Assembly: GCA_035471785.1 (NCBI GenBank)
Contig: DATIPQ010000097.1
Location: 1 to 64,000 of the forward strand
From: Acidobacteriota bacterium
GTDB taxonomy: Bacteria; Acidobacteriota; UBA6911; RPQK01; DATIPO01
Direction: 5' to 3'
DNA: 64,000 nt
Positions 8,782 to 18,589 of the stretch are shown one piece after another. Every line of letters begins with the position of its first letter. The stretch's first letter is position 1. The position numbers and the translations under genes were made by a program. A model generated the notes under the pieces. That model saw nothing but the letters and a program-made list of their open reading frames with translations, was not told the origin of the DNA and did not search any database.

Positions 8782-11577
8782 TCACGAAAGCATGGCCCGA
8801 AGCGCTTGTCCCGTGTAGGACTTCTTGCGCTTGGCCACTTGAGCGGGCGTGCCCTGGCAGACGATGCGGCCGCCCTGCTCCCCTCCCTCGGGCCCCAGGT
8901 CGATGATCCAGTCGGCCGACTTGACCACTTCCAGATTGTGCTCGATGACGATTACGGTATTGCCGTAGTCCACCAGTTCGTGGAGGATCTGCAGCAGCTT
9001 GCGAACGTCTTCGAAGTGCAGTCCGGTGGTAGGTTCGTCGAGGATGTAGAGCGTCTTCCCGGTGGATCGTTTGCTCAGCTCGCGGGACAGCTTGACGCGC
9101 TGGGCTTCGCCTCCCGAGATGGTGGTGGCGCTCTGTCCCAGCTTGAGGTAGCCCAGTCCTACGTCGAGCAGCGTCTTGAGGCGCGTTTGGATGCGGGGAA
9201 TGTTCTCCAGCACCGGGTAGGCCTCTTCAACCGTCATCTCCAGGATGTCGGAGATGCTGTGCCCCTTGTAGCGGATGGACAGCGTCTCGCGGTTGTAGCG
9301 CTTGCCCTGACAGCTCTCGCAGTCGACGTAGACGTCGGGCAGGAAGTTCATCTCGATCTTGCGCTTGCCGTCGCCCTGGCAGCTCTCGCAGCGGCCGCCC
9401 TTGACGTTGAAGCTGAAGCGTCCCGGCTTGTAGCCGCGCATGCGCGACTCGGGCAGCGAGGCGTAAAGCTCGCGGATGGGGGTGAAGAGTCCGGTATAGG
9501 TGGCGGGATTGGAGCGGGGAGTGCGTCCGATGGGCGCCTGGTCGATCTCGATGACCTTGTCGATGTGCTGAAGGCCGCGGATCTCGCGATGCTGGCCGGG
9601 TTCCCGAACCGACTTGTAGAGCTTGCGCGAGAGGGCCCGGTAGAGCACCTCGTCCACCAGGGACGACTTGCCCGAGCCGGATACGCCGGTGACGGCGATG
9701 AGGCGGCCCAGGGGGAAAGCCACGTCGATGTCCTTGAGATTGTTGTGGCGGGCGCCCATCACTTTAAGCAGCTTGCTCCTGCCCTTGCGCCTGTCCTCGG
9801 GGAGGGGAATCTGCTTGCGTCCCGAGAGGTAGTCGCCGGTCAGCGAGCCCTCGCGCTGCGACAGCTCGTTGACGGTGCCGGCTGCCACCACGTGCCCTCC
9901 GTGAGATCCGGCTCCCGGCCCCAGGTCGACCACGTGGTCGGCGAAACGGATGGTTTCCTCGTCGTGCTCCACCACCAGTATGGTGTTGCCCAGGTCGCGC
10001 AGGTCGGCCAGGGTCCTCAGCAGCCCCCGCGTGTCGCGTGGATGGAGGCCGATGGAAGGCTCGTCGAGCACGTAGAGGACCCCCCTCAGGCGCGAGCCCA
10101 CCTGAGTGGCCAGACGGATGCGCTGCGACTCTCCGCCCGAAAGGGTGGAGGCGCGGCGGTCCAGTGTCAGGTAGGTGAGGCCGACGTTGAGCATGAAGCG
10201 CAGCCGCCCGGAGATCTCCTCCAGGATCTGTCCCGCCAACGCTTCACGGCGGCCTTCCAGGGAGATCTTCTCGACCGCTTTCAGGCAGGCGTCCAGGGGC
10301 ATGCGGGTGTACTCGCCGATGGAAAGTCCGTTGACTCGAACCGCCCGGCTTTCAGGACGCAGGCGGCTGCCGCCGCAGGAGCGGCAATCGCCGTCGCTCA
10401 TGAAGTCCAACAGAGTCTTGCGCCGCTTTTCGCTGCTGGTCGAGTTGAGGCGCTCGTCAAACCACTCGTTCAGTCCCCCGAAGCGCGACTCGAACTTCAT
10501 CTTGCCGTAGCTGATCTTAATGGGCTCGTCCAGCCCGTTGCGCAAGGCCTTGCGGACTTCCGCGGGAAGGTCGGCAAAAGGGGCATTGGAGGGCAGCCCG
10601 AAATGATCCAGAAGGGAAGGGAGAGTGTGGCGCAGCAGGTGGTGCAGGTCGTTGGCGTTGAGCGCCAGCTCGATCTTATCGCAGGGCTTGGAGGGATCTT
10701 CAACGAGACGGTCCAGGTTGACCTGCCTCTCCACCCCCAGTCCGTCGCAGGCGGGACAGGCGCCGAAGCGGCTGTTGAAAGAGAAGCTGCGCGGCTCGAA
10801 AACCGGCACGTTGATGCCGCAATCGACGCAAGCCTGCTTTTCGGAGTAAAGCGTTTCATCCCCGTCCAGGTGGTCGACGGCCACCAGTCCCTGCGTCATG
10901 TCCAGGGCATGGCGCACCGAATTCTCGATGCGGGGACGGTCCTCGCTGCGCACCAGCACCCGGTCGACCACGATCTCCACCGTGTGGTTCTTGCGTTTGT
11001 TGAGCTCGGGCGGATCTTCCAGAAAGTGCATCTCGCCGTCGATGCGGGCGCGGATGTAGCCGGCCTTGTGGAACTTTTCGAAGAGCTTCCTGAACTCGCC
11101 CTTGCGTCCCCGGATGACGGGTCCCAGGATCTGGATGCGGGCGGCCTCGGGCAGGTCGAAAATACGGTCGACGATTTGGGCCGCCGTCTGCCGCGCCACC
11201 GGCTTGTCGCAATTGGGGCAATGCGGCGTACCGATGGAGGAGAAAAGGAGGCGGAAGTAATCGTAGATCTCGGTAATAGTGCCGACCGTCGAGCGGGCGT
11301 TGCGGCTGGTCGTCTTCTGCTCGATGGAAATGGCCGGCGAGAGACCTTCGATGGAGTCCACGTCAGGCTTTTCCATCTGCTCCAGGAACTGGCGGGCGTA
11401 GCTCGACAGCGACTCGATATAGCGCCGCTGCCCTTCGGCGTAGACGGTGTCGAAAGCCAACGACGACTTGCCCGATCCGCTCAATCCGGTGACCACTACG
11501 ATGGAGTTGCGCGGAAGATCGAGGTCGATGTTCTTGAGGTTGTGCTGGCGGGCACCCCTGATGGCGATTTGCTTCAT
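8782..11577 (-). CDS. uvrA: UvrABC excinuclease subunit A
   Basis: 931 residues, the usual UvrA length. The DNA-damage-recognition ATPase of nucleotide excision repair. Two ABC-type ATPase modules are present: Walker [15 protein letters not shown] near residue 31 and [14 protein letters not shown] near 635; ABC signatures [12 protein letters not shown] and [12 protein letters not shown]; Walker [10 protein letters not shown] and DEPTTGLHF. Zinc-binding cysteine pairs appear at CPNC, CVDC, CPAC and twice at CESC. The start [19 protein letters not shown] is canonical. No LexA-type operator was recognised upstream. Confidence 0.97.
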   Translation of the reverse strand: MKQIAIRGARQHNLKNIDLDLPRNSIVVVTGLSGSGKSSLAFDTVYAEGQRRYIESLSSYARQFLEQMEKPDVDSIEGLSPAISIEQKTTSRNARSTVGTITEIYDYFRLLFSSIGTPHCPNCDKPVARQTAAQIVDRIFDLPEAARIQILGPVIRGRKGEFRKLFEKFHKAGYIRARIDGEMHFLEDPPELNKRKNHTVEIVVDRVLVRSEDRPRIENSVRHALDMTQGLVAVDHLDGDETLYSEKQACVDCGINVPVFEPRSFSFNSRFGACPACDGLGVERQVNLDRLVEDPSKPCDKIELALNANDLHHLLRHTLPSLLDHFGLPSNAPFADLPAEVRKALRNGLDEPIKISYGKMKFESRFGGLNEWFDERLNSTSSEKRRKTLLDFMSDGDCRSCGGSRLRPESRAVRVNGLSIGEYTRMPLDACLKAVEKISLEGRREALAGQILEEISGRLRFMLNVGLTYLTLDRRASTLSGGESQRIRLATQVGSRLRGVLYVLDEPSIGLHPRDTRGLLRTLADLRDLGNTILVVEHDEETIRFADHVVDLGPGAGSHGGHVVAAGTVNELSQREGSLTGDYLSGRKQIPLPEDRRKGRSKLLKVMGARHNNLKDIDVAFPLGRLIAVTGVSGSGKSSLVDEVLYRALSRKLYKSVREPGQHREIRGLQHIDKVIEIDQAPIGRTPRSNPATYTGLFTPIRELYASLPESRMRGYKPGRFSFNVKGGRCESCQGDGKRKIEMNFLPDVYVDCESCQGKRYNRETLSIRYKGHSISDILEMTVEEAYPVLENIPRIQTRLKTLLDVGLGYLKLGQSATTISGGEAQRVKLSRELSKRSTGKTLYILDEPTTGLHFEDVRKLLQILHELVDYGNTVIVIEHNLEVVKSADWIIDLGPEGGEQGGRIVCQGTPAQVAKRKKSYTGQALRAMLS

Positions 11578-11655
11578 GACCGAAACCGCTATTTTCGCCG
11601 TAATCGTGCCCGGAGTTCAAGCCGGGGGGTGCTCAAAGCTGAGAAGGGCGGGGAA

Positions 11656-13068
11656 TCAACGGCGCCTCTGGATGGTCAGGGACTCGTACTTGCCGTCGCG
11701 AAAGAACTTCAGGTGGAGCTTGGAGTCGGTGGCCGCAGCCAGCACCTTGCGCAGTTCTTCCAGGCAGCAGACCGGCTGGCCGTTGACTTCGGTGATGATG
11801 TCGCCGACCTGGAAGTACTTTTCAGCCGCGGCCCCTTCCACCAGGTTCGAGACCATGACGCCGGTCTTTCCAGGGAAACCCAGCTTGGCGGCCCAGAACT
11901 TGTTGAGGGCTTCCAGTTCCAGTCCCAGGTCGAGAGGCAGGATGAGGGGCCGCCGCTCCAGGCGCAGTTTTTCGGGCGAGGCTTCTTGCCCTTCCCACTG
12001 GTTGGGGACCTGTATGGCCCAGATGCTGGGTTGGTAGCGTTCGCCCAGCTTGATGCGCAGCAAGCGGTCAGCCGAGGCCCGTTTGACCAGCAGAGCGATG
12101 GTCTTGCCGGGAGGCGTCCAGCGGATGTAGGCGCCGAGTTCGAGCAGGTTGGCGGGCTTCCACCCGTCCACCTCGCGGATCACGTCGTCGACCTCGACAC
12201 CCCCTTGTTCGGCGGGGGTGGCCGGCCAGACCTTGGTGACGAATACTCCACGGTCGCGTGATTCCCGCAAATCGACGCCCAGCCAGCCGCCTGAGACGAG
12301 TTTTTCCTTCTCCATGCGCCGCAGCGAATCGCGCAGGGTTTCCGAAGGCAAGGCGTAGTAGACGGCGATGGGTTCGTCCTGCCCCATGCGGCGGAAGTAG
12401 CGCTTCTGCCGCGTCACGATGCCGGCCAGTTCGCCTTCTCCGTCCAGAATGTAGGTGCCCTTGAGCTGGCCGCCAAAGGCGGCTTCGTTGGTGGCGTTGA
12501 CTTCCAATTCCCATTCCGGCAGCCGTTGGATGGGCTGAATACGGATGTAGTGAGGCGTGCGCACGGCCCAGTCTTCGCCGCGGCGGGCCACAAAGTGCAG
12601 CCGATCGGCTTTCAGGGTGCGTCCCAGAGGCAGGCTGGCGTCTCCCAGCCGGGCGCAGTGCAGAAGCAGCAGGTCGAGGCGCAGGTCGGCGCCGACTACC
12701 GAAGCCTCGATCTTGCCGTCTTCGGCCGTATCGATCCAGGCCTTGATGCCTTCCAGCTTCTTGTCGTGCAGGGTAAATTCGTCCAACACCACCAGCACGT
12801 GCCCTTGCGAGTCGATGACGGCTCCGGTCATCGAGGACTCCTGCTCCACCTTCACTTCCGAGACGTAGCGGTCGCCGTACATCACGCCCGCATGGCTGTC
12901 GACGAGTTGGACGCTGACCAGGGCGTTGCGGAAGTTCTGATCGGCCGACTCGGCGATCAAGCCCTGGAATTCATTCTGGGCGCGCACAAGGGGGGCGGAG
13001 GAGCAGACCGCCAGCGTCAAAAAAGCTGCCAGGGCACGGAAATGTACCAGTCTCATCACTACAGCCAA
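11656..13068 (-). CDS. HtrA-like protein with two PDZ domains and a degenerate protease domain
   Basis: 470 residues with a signal peptide (ends near PLVRAQNE), a chymotrypsin-like HtrA domain (~45-240) and two PDZ domains (~265-345 and ~370-465, ending in a DIITEVNGQPV-type motif). The triad looks lost: where HtrA has TNxHV there is VVLDEF, and the GNSGG serine motif is AAFGGQ; only the aspartate context (ADLRLDLLLL) survives. It therefore probably acts as a periplasmic chaperone, sensor or adaptor rather than a protease. It follows the sigma/anti-sigma pair by 22 bp on the same strand, like mucD/degP in RpoE operons, which supports an envelope-stress role. Confidence 0.82.
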   Translation of the reverse strand: MAVVMRLVHFRALAAFLTLAVCSSAPLVRAQNEFQGLIAESADQNFRNALVSVQLVDSHAGVMYGDRYVSEVKVEQESSMTGAVIDSQGHVLVVLDEFTLHDKKLEGIKAWIDTAEDGKIEASVVGADLRLDLLLLHCARLGDASLPLGRTLKADRLHFVARRGEDWAVRTPHYIRIQPIQRLPEWELEVNATNEAAFGGQLKGTYILDGEGELAGIVTRQKRYFRRMGQDEPIAVYYALPSETLRDSLRRMEKEKLVSGGWLGVDLRESRDRGVFVTKVWPATPAEQGGVEVDDVIREVDGWKPANLLELGAYIRWTPPGKTIALLVKRASADRLLRIKLGERYQPSIWAIQVPNQWEGQEASPEKLRLERRPLILPLDLGLELEALNKFWAAKLGFPGKTGVMVSNLVEGAAAEKYFQVGDIITEVNGQPVCCLEELRKVLAAATDSKLHLKFFRDGKYESLTIQRRR

Positions 13069-13090
13069 TCCTCGAAAGGCTCGTTTATCG

Positions 13091-13633
13091 TCAGTAGGAG
13101 TGGACCCGGGCGTAGTTGACTTGCCGGCCTCTGACCTGGATGGTGTCGGGCAGCCGAACGATGTGCGGCTCTTGAGAAGGCCGCTGGAAGTAGACGTCGA
13201 CGTAGCCCGGCTGGAGCTGATGTTCCAGGGTACGGATGCCGTTTCCCGGTCCCGAATCCCGCAGGTGGGCGGGAGGGGCTTCGTCCTGGACCAGCTCCGA
13301 GGGCATAGCCTGCGTCGATTGCTGATGAATCCAAACGGCGCCCAGTGTCACCAGAAGACAGGCCGCCAAGGCGGTTGCCGGCTTGAGGGGAATGAAATTC
13401 AAGGCTTTAGAGCGCGAGGCGCGGATGGAGGCGGCCTTCTCCAACAAGCAGTCGGCAAAGTCCTCCGGAGCCTGTTCCGTGCGTCCCAGCTTGTAGCTCA
13501 GGTCCTCGATGTCCTCCAGTTCCTGAGACAGAGATCGACAGGAGGGACAGGCTCCCAGGTGGCGACCGACTTCGTCCTCATGGCAGGCTCGCCGGTCCTC
13601 CAGCAGAAGCTCTTCAACCTCTTTGCAAGTCAT
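13091..13633 (-). CDS. Zinc-finger anti-sigma factor
   Basis: 180 residues. An N-terminal zf-HC2 anti-sigma motif (HLGACPSC, the H-x3-C-x2-C signature) is followed by a single transmembrane segment (TALAACLLVTLGAVWI, about residues 81-96) and a periplasmic tail. It should bind and hold the adjacent ECF sigma factor at the membrane until a signal releases it. The start overlaps the sigma gene by 4 bp (ATGA), indicating translational coupling. Confidence 0.9.
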   Translation of the reverse strand: MTCKEVEELLLEDRRACHEDEVGRHLGACPSCRSLSQELEDIEDLSYKLGRTEQAPEDFADCLLEKAASIRASRSKALNFIPLKPATALAACLLVTLGAVWIHQQSTQAMPSELVQDEAPPAHLRDSGPGNGIRTLEHQLQPGYVDVYFQRPSQEPHIVRLPDTIQVRGRQVNYARVHSY

Positions 13634-14232
13634 AGCACACCAGTCAACTTTTCGCGCAGCAGCATCTTGGCTCGATGGATGCGCGACTTCACGGTTCCCA
13701 ACGAGATCTTGAGCACCTTGCTCGTTTCTTCGTAGGAAAGTTCCTGTACCTCTTTCAAGAGGAAGGGAAGCCTGTATTTTTCAGGCAGGGAATCGATGGC
13801 GATTTGCAGCTTGCCCAAGCGTTCGCGGCGTCCCAGCGACCGTTCCGGACACTGGCGATTGTCCGGCAGAGGGAATTCGCGGTCTTCCTTCTGGAAGGCC
13901 GCCATCACGTTGTAGATGAAGAAGCGGCCCTTGCGTTCGCGGCGACGGATCTCGTCGATCGCCAGGTTGGTGGCGATGCGGTAGATCCAGGTCGAGAACT
14001 GATACTTGCCCTCGTAGCGGTCGGCGTTTTTATAGACTCGGATAAAAGCTTCTTGAGCCAAGTCCACAGAAAGGTCGTAATCGTGGATGAGGGTGTTGAT
14101 GTAGTTCACCAACTTGTCTTGATAACGGCTGACAAGCGCCTCGAAGGCATCTTCGTCGCCTTCCAGGTAAGCCGAAACCAAGGCATTATCGCCGATTCCG
14201 ACAAAAGCTTGGGCAATGGAAGCGCTGCTCAT
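13630..14232 (-). CDS. ECF (sigma-70 family, RpoE-like) RNA polymerase sigma factor
   Basis: 200 residues. Region 2 is clear (AFEALVSRYQDKLVNYI, DLAQEAFIRVYKNADRY, FSTWIYRIATNLAIDEIRRRER) and region 4 carries the HTH ELSYEETSKVLKISLGTVKSRIHRAK. It directs RNA polymerase to envelope-stress-type promoters. It is first in a three-gene operon with the anti-sigma and HtrA-like genes and has a plausible ECF-type promoter at 14268-14296, suggesting autoregulation. Confidence 0.95.
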   Translation of the reverse strand: MSSASIAQAFVGIGDNALVSAYLEGDEDAFEALVSRYQDKLVNYINTLIHDYDLSVDLAQEAFIRVYKNADRYEGKYQFSTWIYRIATNLAIDEIRRRERKGRFFIYNVMAAFQKEDREFPLPDNRQCPERSLGRRERLGKLQIAIDSLPEKYRLPFLLKEVQELSYEETSKVLKISLGTVKSRIHRAKMLLREKLTGVL

Positions 14233-14267
14233 GGATATCCCTTCACACTTCTGAACGATACACGCTC

Positions 14268-14296
14268 TTTAACGCCCAACAGAACTCCCCAGTTCC
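14268..14296 (-). promoter_or_regulatory. Candidate autoregulated ECF-type promoter for the sigma operon
   Basis: On the minus strand GGAACT (14296-14291) is followed after 17 nt by GTTAAA (14273-14268), about 36 bp before the sigma-factor ATG. GGAACT is the classic RpoE-class -35 sequence; the -10 is a weaker match. Placement directly before the sigma gene supports positive autoregulation, but this rests on pattern matching alone. Confidence 0.4.
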
Positions 14297-14409
14297 AAAT
14301 TCTCCTTGCTTTGGCGAGTCCTGGAAGTCTATCAGAATAAGCGCCCGAAAGGAAGCGGGAAACCGTTCACAGGCAAGGATTTAACGCTTGACGCAGAGCT
14401 CAGGCGGTC

Positions 14410-17007
14410 TCACTTGGCGTCGTACCAGGTGGTTCCCGCGGCCTGATCGACCTGCAAGGGAACGTCGAGCTGAGCCACGCCGCCCATCAGCCGGGGCACC
14501 AGTTCGTTTATTTCCTCGAGCTCATCCTCGGCGGCCTCGAATACCAGCTCGTCGTGGACCTGCATGATCATGCGGCTCTTCATCTTGCGTTCCGCCAGTT
14601 CGTCGGCGATGTCGACCATGGCCTTCTTGATCAAGTCGGCGGCTGTACCCTGTATGGGCGCGTTGATGGCGGTTCGTTCGCCGAAGTGGCGCAGGTTCCA
14701 GTTGCGGCTGCGGATCTCGGGAATCTGGCGGATGCGGCCGAACATGGTGGTGACATATCCGTGCTGGCGCACCTGCCGCAGGGTCTGGTCGATCCATTCC
14801 TTGACGCCCGAATAACGGGCGAAGTAGTCGTCGATGAACTTCTGGGCCTCCTTGCGGTCGATCTTCAGGCTCTGGGCCAAGCCGAAGGCGCTCAGCCCGT
14901 ACATGATGCCGAAGTTGATGACCTTGGCGTGACGGCGAAAACGCTGCGGGTCCATGACGGCGTGCATTCCGAAGACTTCGCGGGCCGTGCGCTCGTGGAT
15001 GTCCTCGCCCTTTTGAAAAGCCTCCAGCAGCACGGGGTCCTGCGAGAGGTGGGCCATCACCCTGAGTTCGATTTGCGAATAGTCGGCGGCCAGGATCTGA
15101 TAGCCCTCCTCGGCCACGAAGGCCCTGCGCACCCGGCGGCCCTGCTCGCTCTTGATGGGAATGTTCTGCAGGTTGGGATTGCTGGAGGAGAGGCGTCCGG
15201 TGGCGGCCACCATCTGGTTGTAGGAGGTATGCAGGCGTCCCGTGCGCGGATTGACCAGGCTGGGAAGAGCGTCGAGATAGGTGCTCTTGAGCTTGCTGGC
15301 CTCGCGGAACTCCAACACCAAACCGGCGATTTCATGTTCCTCGGCCAGTTTTTCCAGCACTTCCACGCTGGTGGAGTACTGTCTGGCCTTGCGGGTTTTC
15401 TTGGGCTGGGGCAAACCCATTTTGTCGAAGAGCACTTCTCCCAGTTGGCGCGGCGAGTTGATGTTGAAGGACTCTCCCGCTAATTCTTGAATGCGCCCGG
15501 AAAGCTGCTCGATCTCGGCGCCCTGCTCCTGCGACATGCTTTGCAGGCGCCGGCAATCGATCTTGACGCCCAGGACTTCCATTTCCGCCAAGACCCGCAC
15601 CAGGGGCGTCTCGATCTCTTCCAACAGCCTGCTCAGGCCTTTTTCCTCGATCTCGGGCAGCAGCTTGCGGTCGAGCTGGCGGATGACGGCCGCCCGATCG
15701 GCCAGTTCTTGACGCGGATCGTCGAAAAGCTCGGCTCCTCCTTTGAGCACCTGGCCCAGGTAGTCAGCGGCCAGCGACGCCAAGGAAAAGTCGTTCTGAT
15801 TGGGTTGCAGCAGGTAGCCCATGAGCATGGTGTCGCGAGCCTGCCGGGGACGCGCCGGACGCTTGGCCCTGAGCTCGAAAAGATGGTGCTGCTTGAGATC
15901 GTGAACCACCCAGGCGCCTGGCTTGTCCCACAGTCCCTCGATCTGCCGGCCCTGCTCCCGCAGGGTTTGAGATGAAAGATAGACGGCCTCGTTGTCGCTG
16001 AGAGAAAGTGCCGCGCCCAGCCATTCCTCGGCCTCAGGGTCGCCTTCCGGATACTCCACCGCCAGGGAGGCCGTGCGGTCTGTGAGCGCTTGCAGAAAGT
16101 CCTCGATCTCCTGACGGCTCTTCAACTCCCGGCACTCGGCGTCTTCACGCTTGGTGGGCTGGACGAAGTCTTCCACCAGGCTCTTGAAGCCCAATTCGGT
16201 GAAGAGCTCGAAGGTCTTCTGGTTGTCGGGCTCTTCCCGGCGCAGGTCGTCCAGATCGAGAGGGATGTCAAGGTCGCAATGGATGGTCACCAGTTGGCGG
16301 CTCTGCATGATCTGCTCGCGGTTGTTCTGCAGGCTCTCGCGGTAAGACTTGCGTCCCACGGCGTCGGCGTGCGAGAGCAGATTTTCCAGGTCGCCGTACT
16401 CGCCGATCAGCTTGGCGGCTCCCTTGACGCCGATTCCGGGAGCGCCGGGGATGTTGTCCGAAGTGTCCCCCACCAGAGCCAGGTAATCGATGACCTGGGC
16501 AGGCTGAACTCCCATCTTCTCGGCCACCTTGGAGGAGTCGAGATAAGTCATGTTGCGCGGGTCCAGAACCTGCACCGATGCGTTGACCAGTTGAAACATG
16601 TCCTTGTCGATGGTCACCACAACGACCTGGTAACCGGCCTCCTGGCCTTTGCGGGCCAGGGTTCCGATAACGTCGTCGGCTTCGTATCGTTCGAAGGAGA
16701 GCACCGGCACCCGCAGGGCCTGGCAGATCTTCTCGACATAGGGGATTTGGGGGGCCAGATCGTCGGGCATCTTGGGACGGTTGGCCTTGTAGTCCTCGAA
16801 CTGCTCGTGGCGGACGGTGGGTCCACGAGACTCCATGGCCACCGCCAGGTAGGCGGGCTCCTCTTCGTTGATGAGGCGCCGCAGCATGGTGGTGAAGCCA
16901 TAGACGGCATTGGTGGGCTGGCCTTCCTTATTGGTCAGGTTGCGGATGGCGTGGTAGGCCCGGTAGATCTGGGACATGCCGTCGACGAGATAGATTCGTT
17001 CAGCCAC
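14410..17007 (-). CDS. polA: DNA polymerase I
   Basis: 865 residues from GTG 17007 (VAERIYLVDGMSQIYRAYH). Domains in order: 5'-nuclease (~1-290, with ADDVIGTLARKG and VALVGDTSDNIPGAPG), a degenerate 3'-5' exonuclease (~300-480) and the family A polymerase (~500-865). Polymerase motifs: ADYSQIELRVMAHLS (A), RRHAKVINFGIMYGLSAFGL (B) and MQVHDELVFEA (C). In the exonuclease region the DxE, NxxxD and YxxxD motifs are not recognisable, so proofreading is probably absent, as in Thermus PolI. It functions in Okazaki fragment processing and repair synthesis. The frame stays open upstream to 17154, but that part lacks homology and overlaps the neighbouring gene. Confidence 0.95.
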   Translation of the reverse strand: MAERIYLVDGMSQIYRAYHAIRNLTNKEGQPTNAVYGFTTMLRRLINEEEPAYLAVAMESRGPTVRHEQFEDYKANRPKMPDDLAPQIPYVEKICQALRVPVLSFERYEADDVIGTLARKGQEAGYQVVVVTIDKDMFQLVNASVQVLDPRNMTYLDSSKVAEKMGVQPAQVIDYLALVGDTSDNIPGAPGIGVKGAAKLIGEYGDLENLLSHADAVGRKSYRESLQNNREQIMQSRQLVTIHCDLDIPLDLDDLRREEPDNQKTFELFTELGFKSLVEDFVQPTKREDAECRELKSRQEIEDFLQALTDRTASLAVEYPEGDPEAEEWLGAALSLSDNEAVYLSSQTLREQGRQIEGLWDKPGAWVVHDLKQHHLFELRAKRPARPRQARDTMLMGYLLQPNQNDFSLASLAADYLGQVLKGGAELFDDPRQELADRAAVIRQLDRKLLPEIEEKGLSRLLEEIETPLVRVLAEMEVLGVKIDCRRLQSMSQEQGAEIEQLSGRIQELAGESFNINSPRQLGEVLFDKMGLPQPKKTRKARQYSTSVEVLEKLAEEHEIAGLVLEFREASKLKSTYLDALPSLVNPRTGRLHTSYNQMVAATGRLSSSNPNLQNIPIKSEQGRRVRRAFVAEEGYQILAADYSQIELRVMAHLSQDPVLLEAFQKGEDIHERTAREVFGMHAVMDPQRFRRHAKVINFGIMYGLSAFGLAQSLKIDRKEAQKFIDDYFARYSGVKEWIDQTLRQVRQHGYVTTMFGRIRQIPEIRSRNWNLRHFGERTAINAPIQGTAADLIKKAMVDIADELAERKMKSRMIMQVHDELVFEAAEDELEEINELVPRLMGGVAQLDVPLQVDQAAGTTWYDAK

Positions 17008-17081
17008 TTCGGTATGGTAGCAAGGCCAGGGCCAAGTGCGAAGTTCGACTTGGCGAAGTCCGGACGGGACCGCGTCGGCGC

Positions 17082-18533
17082 TCAGTCGACCAGTTCCAGC
17101 AGGCCCCACACGTTGGGCTGATCCCACGAATAGGGGCGGGTCAAGGGGGCCCACGAGACAAGTTGGCCGTCACCCCTGATCATCAGAAGGTTGAAGCCGA
17201 TTGCGCGATCTTCCTGAAGATTGCCGAATCCGGGGGCGTCGGGTTTGAGAGTGATGAGCAGGCGGTTTCCGCTTTCCTGCACGGAGACCCACCGGGGGGC
17301 GTCTTCGGAAGCTGCGATCAAGGTGGCGGGCCGCAGGTATAGGGACTTTGCGGTGGCTACGCCCTCGGCGTTTCGCGAGAAGACGATGCAGCGGTCGTCG
17401 GCGCCGTAGGAGAGGGGACGCTCGCCGTCGGGGTTGATCAAGAGGTAGACGATGCCGGGAAGGAACCACTCGTTGAAGTCCTGGGCCAGGGTCAGATCAA
17501 CGGCCCGCAAGTTGACGTCCTGGGGCAGTTCAAGGCCGATGTGGAGGCCCTCCTGCGTCCACAGCAAGCGCCCCAGTTTGGCCTCACGGCCTTCCAATCG
17601 AACCGTCAGCCATTCTCCCTTGCCCCATTGTTCCAGCGAGACGTGCACGGAGGGGCGCCGCAGGGCAAAGGGGACGTCCTTTTCGGGACGCCTGAGAAAG
17701 GGGGCCGTATGGTTGCGCCACTTGGAAGCCTTGATGCGGTAGATCTCGCGCTGTTCATTGGTGAGGTAGATGCGCTCCCCCTCCCATGCCACGGCTTCCA
17801 CCTGGCGGGCATTGAGCTGGCAGATCAGGGGAGTGCTTTGCAGCAGCGCCTCCACGCCGCCTTCCCCTTCGAAAATAAGCAGAGCCCGGTAAGAGGCCAA
17901 GACGATGCGCCGGCCGTCCTCGGAGATGTCGGCGGCCGTGACCATGGTGTGGACGGGCACGTCGCCTACGTACTCCAGCACACCGTCGCGGCTCAGGTCG
18001 CTGGCCCGGTAAATGCGCGGCAACGATCCGTCCCAGGGTTTGGTGATGAGGAAGAGACGCTTGTCGTGCACCAGCATGGCTTCGATATCGTAGGGACCTT
18101 GCTCCGGGGGGAAGGCCAGGCGGATGCGCCGGGGGTTGCTCACGCCCAGGTCGATCAGCGGATCGGGCTCGGCCACGATATAGACGTCAGAGCGCTTGTC
18201 GGGGTCGGTGCGGGAGGTGTTGTCGAGAATGTAGAGAAAGCCCTCTTCGTCCAAAGCGATGTCTTCCCAGTCCTGGTTGATGGCTCCCGGAATCTGGTAC
18301 TCGCGGATGAGGCGTCCGCGGGGGTTGACGGCGAAAAGCGAGGGGCGGTTGCTGCCGTCGTTGTGGGTCCACAGCACGTCTTTATGGCGACGGCTGACCA
18401 CTACGCCCGAGGACTCCACGATGGGCGAGTAGTTCATTCGTCCATGGGGCTGCAGAGTCCAATCCGAGCGCACTGCGCAAGCGCCTGCCAGCAAGCATAG
18501 CGAGCAGACAATTATCCCCCCGAGACGGTTCAC
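17082..18533 (-). CDS. Lipoprotein with beta-propeller and CBM9-like C-terminus, function unknown
   Basis: 483 residues. Lipobox LLAGAC at the N-terminus. Residues ~40-280 have propeller-like repeats (SSGVVVSRRHKDVLWTHND, WEDIALDEEGFLYILDN, YDIEAMLVHDKRLFLIT, VTAADISEDGRRIVLASY). The C-terminal ~180 residues resemble the beta-sandwich of family 9-like carbohydrate-binding modules. No catalytic motif was recognised. It is probably exposed at the outer or inner membrane surface. It precedes polA on the same strand with a 74-bp gap. Confidence 0.7.
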   Translation of the reverse strand: MNRLGGIIVCSLCLLAGACAVRSDWTLQPHGRMNYSPIVESSGVVVSRRHKDVLWTHNDGSNRPSLFAVNPRGRLIREYQIPGAINQDWEDIALDEEGFLYILDNTSRTDPDKRSDVYIVAEPDPLIDLGVSNPRRIRLAFPPEQGPYDIEAMLVHDKRLFLITKPWDGSLPRIYRASDLSRDGVLEYVGDVPVHTMVTAADISEDGRRIVLASYRALLIFEGEGGVEALLQSTPLICQLNARQVEAVAWEGERIYLTNEQREIYRIKASKWRNHTAPFLRRPEKDVPFALRRPSVHVSLEQWGKGEWLTVRLEGREAKLGRLLWTQEGLHIGLELPQDVNLRAVDLTLAQDFNEWFLPGIVYLLINPDGERPLSYGADDRCIVFSRNAEGVATAKSLYLRPATLIAASEDAPRWVSVQESGNRLLITLKPDAPGFGNLQEDRAIGFNLLMIRGDGQLVSWAPLTRPYSWDQPNVWGLLELVD

Positions 18534-18589
18534 GGGCTCATTCTAAGCGAAATCCCGGAATCGATGCACGCTATGGGCTTTTTTGAGGC

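Noticed and set aside
8626-12261. A 1,211-codon open frame on the plus strand
   Set aside because: It lies antisense to uvrA and the HtrA-like gene; its composition mirrors their third-position GC bias and no domain is visible.
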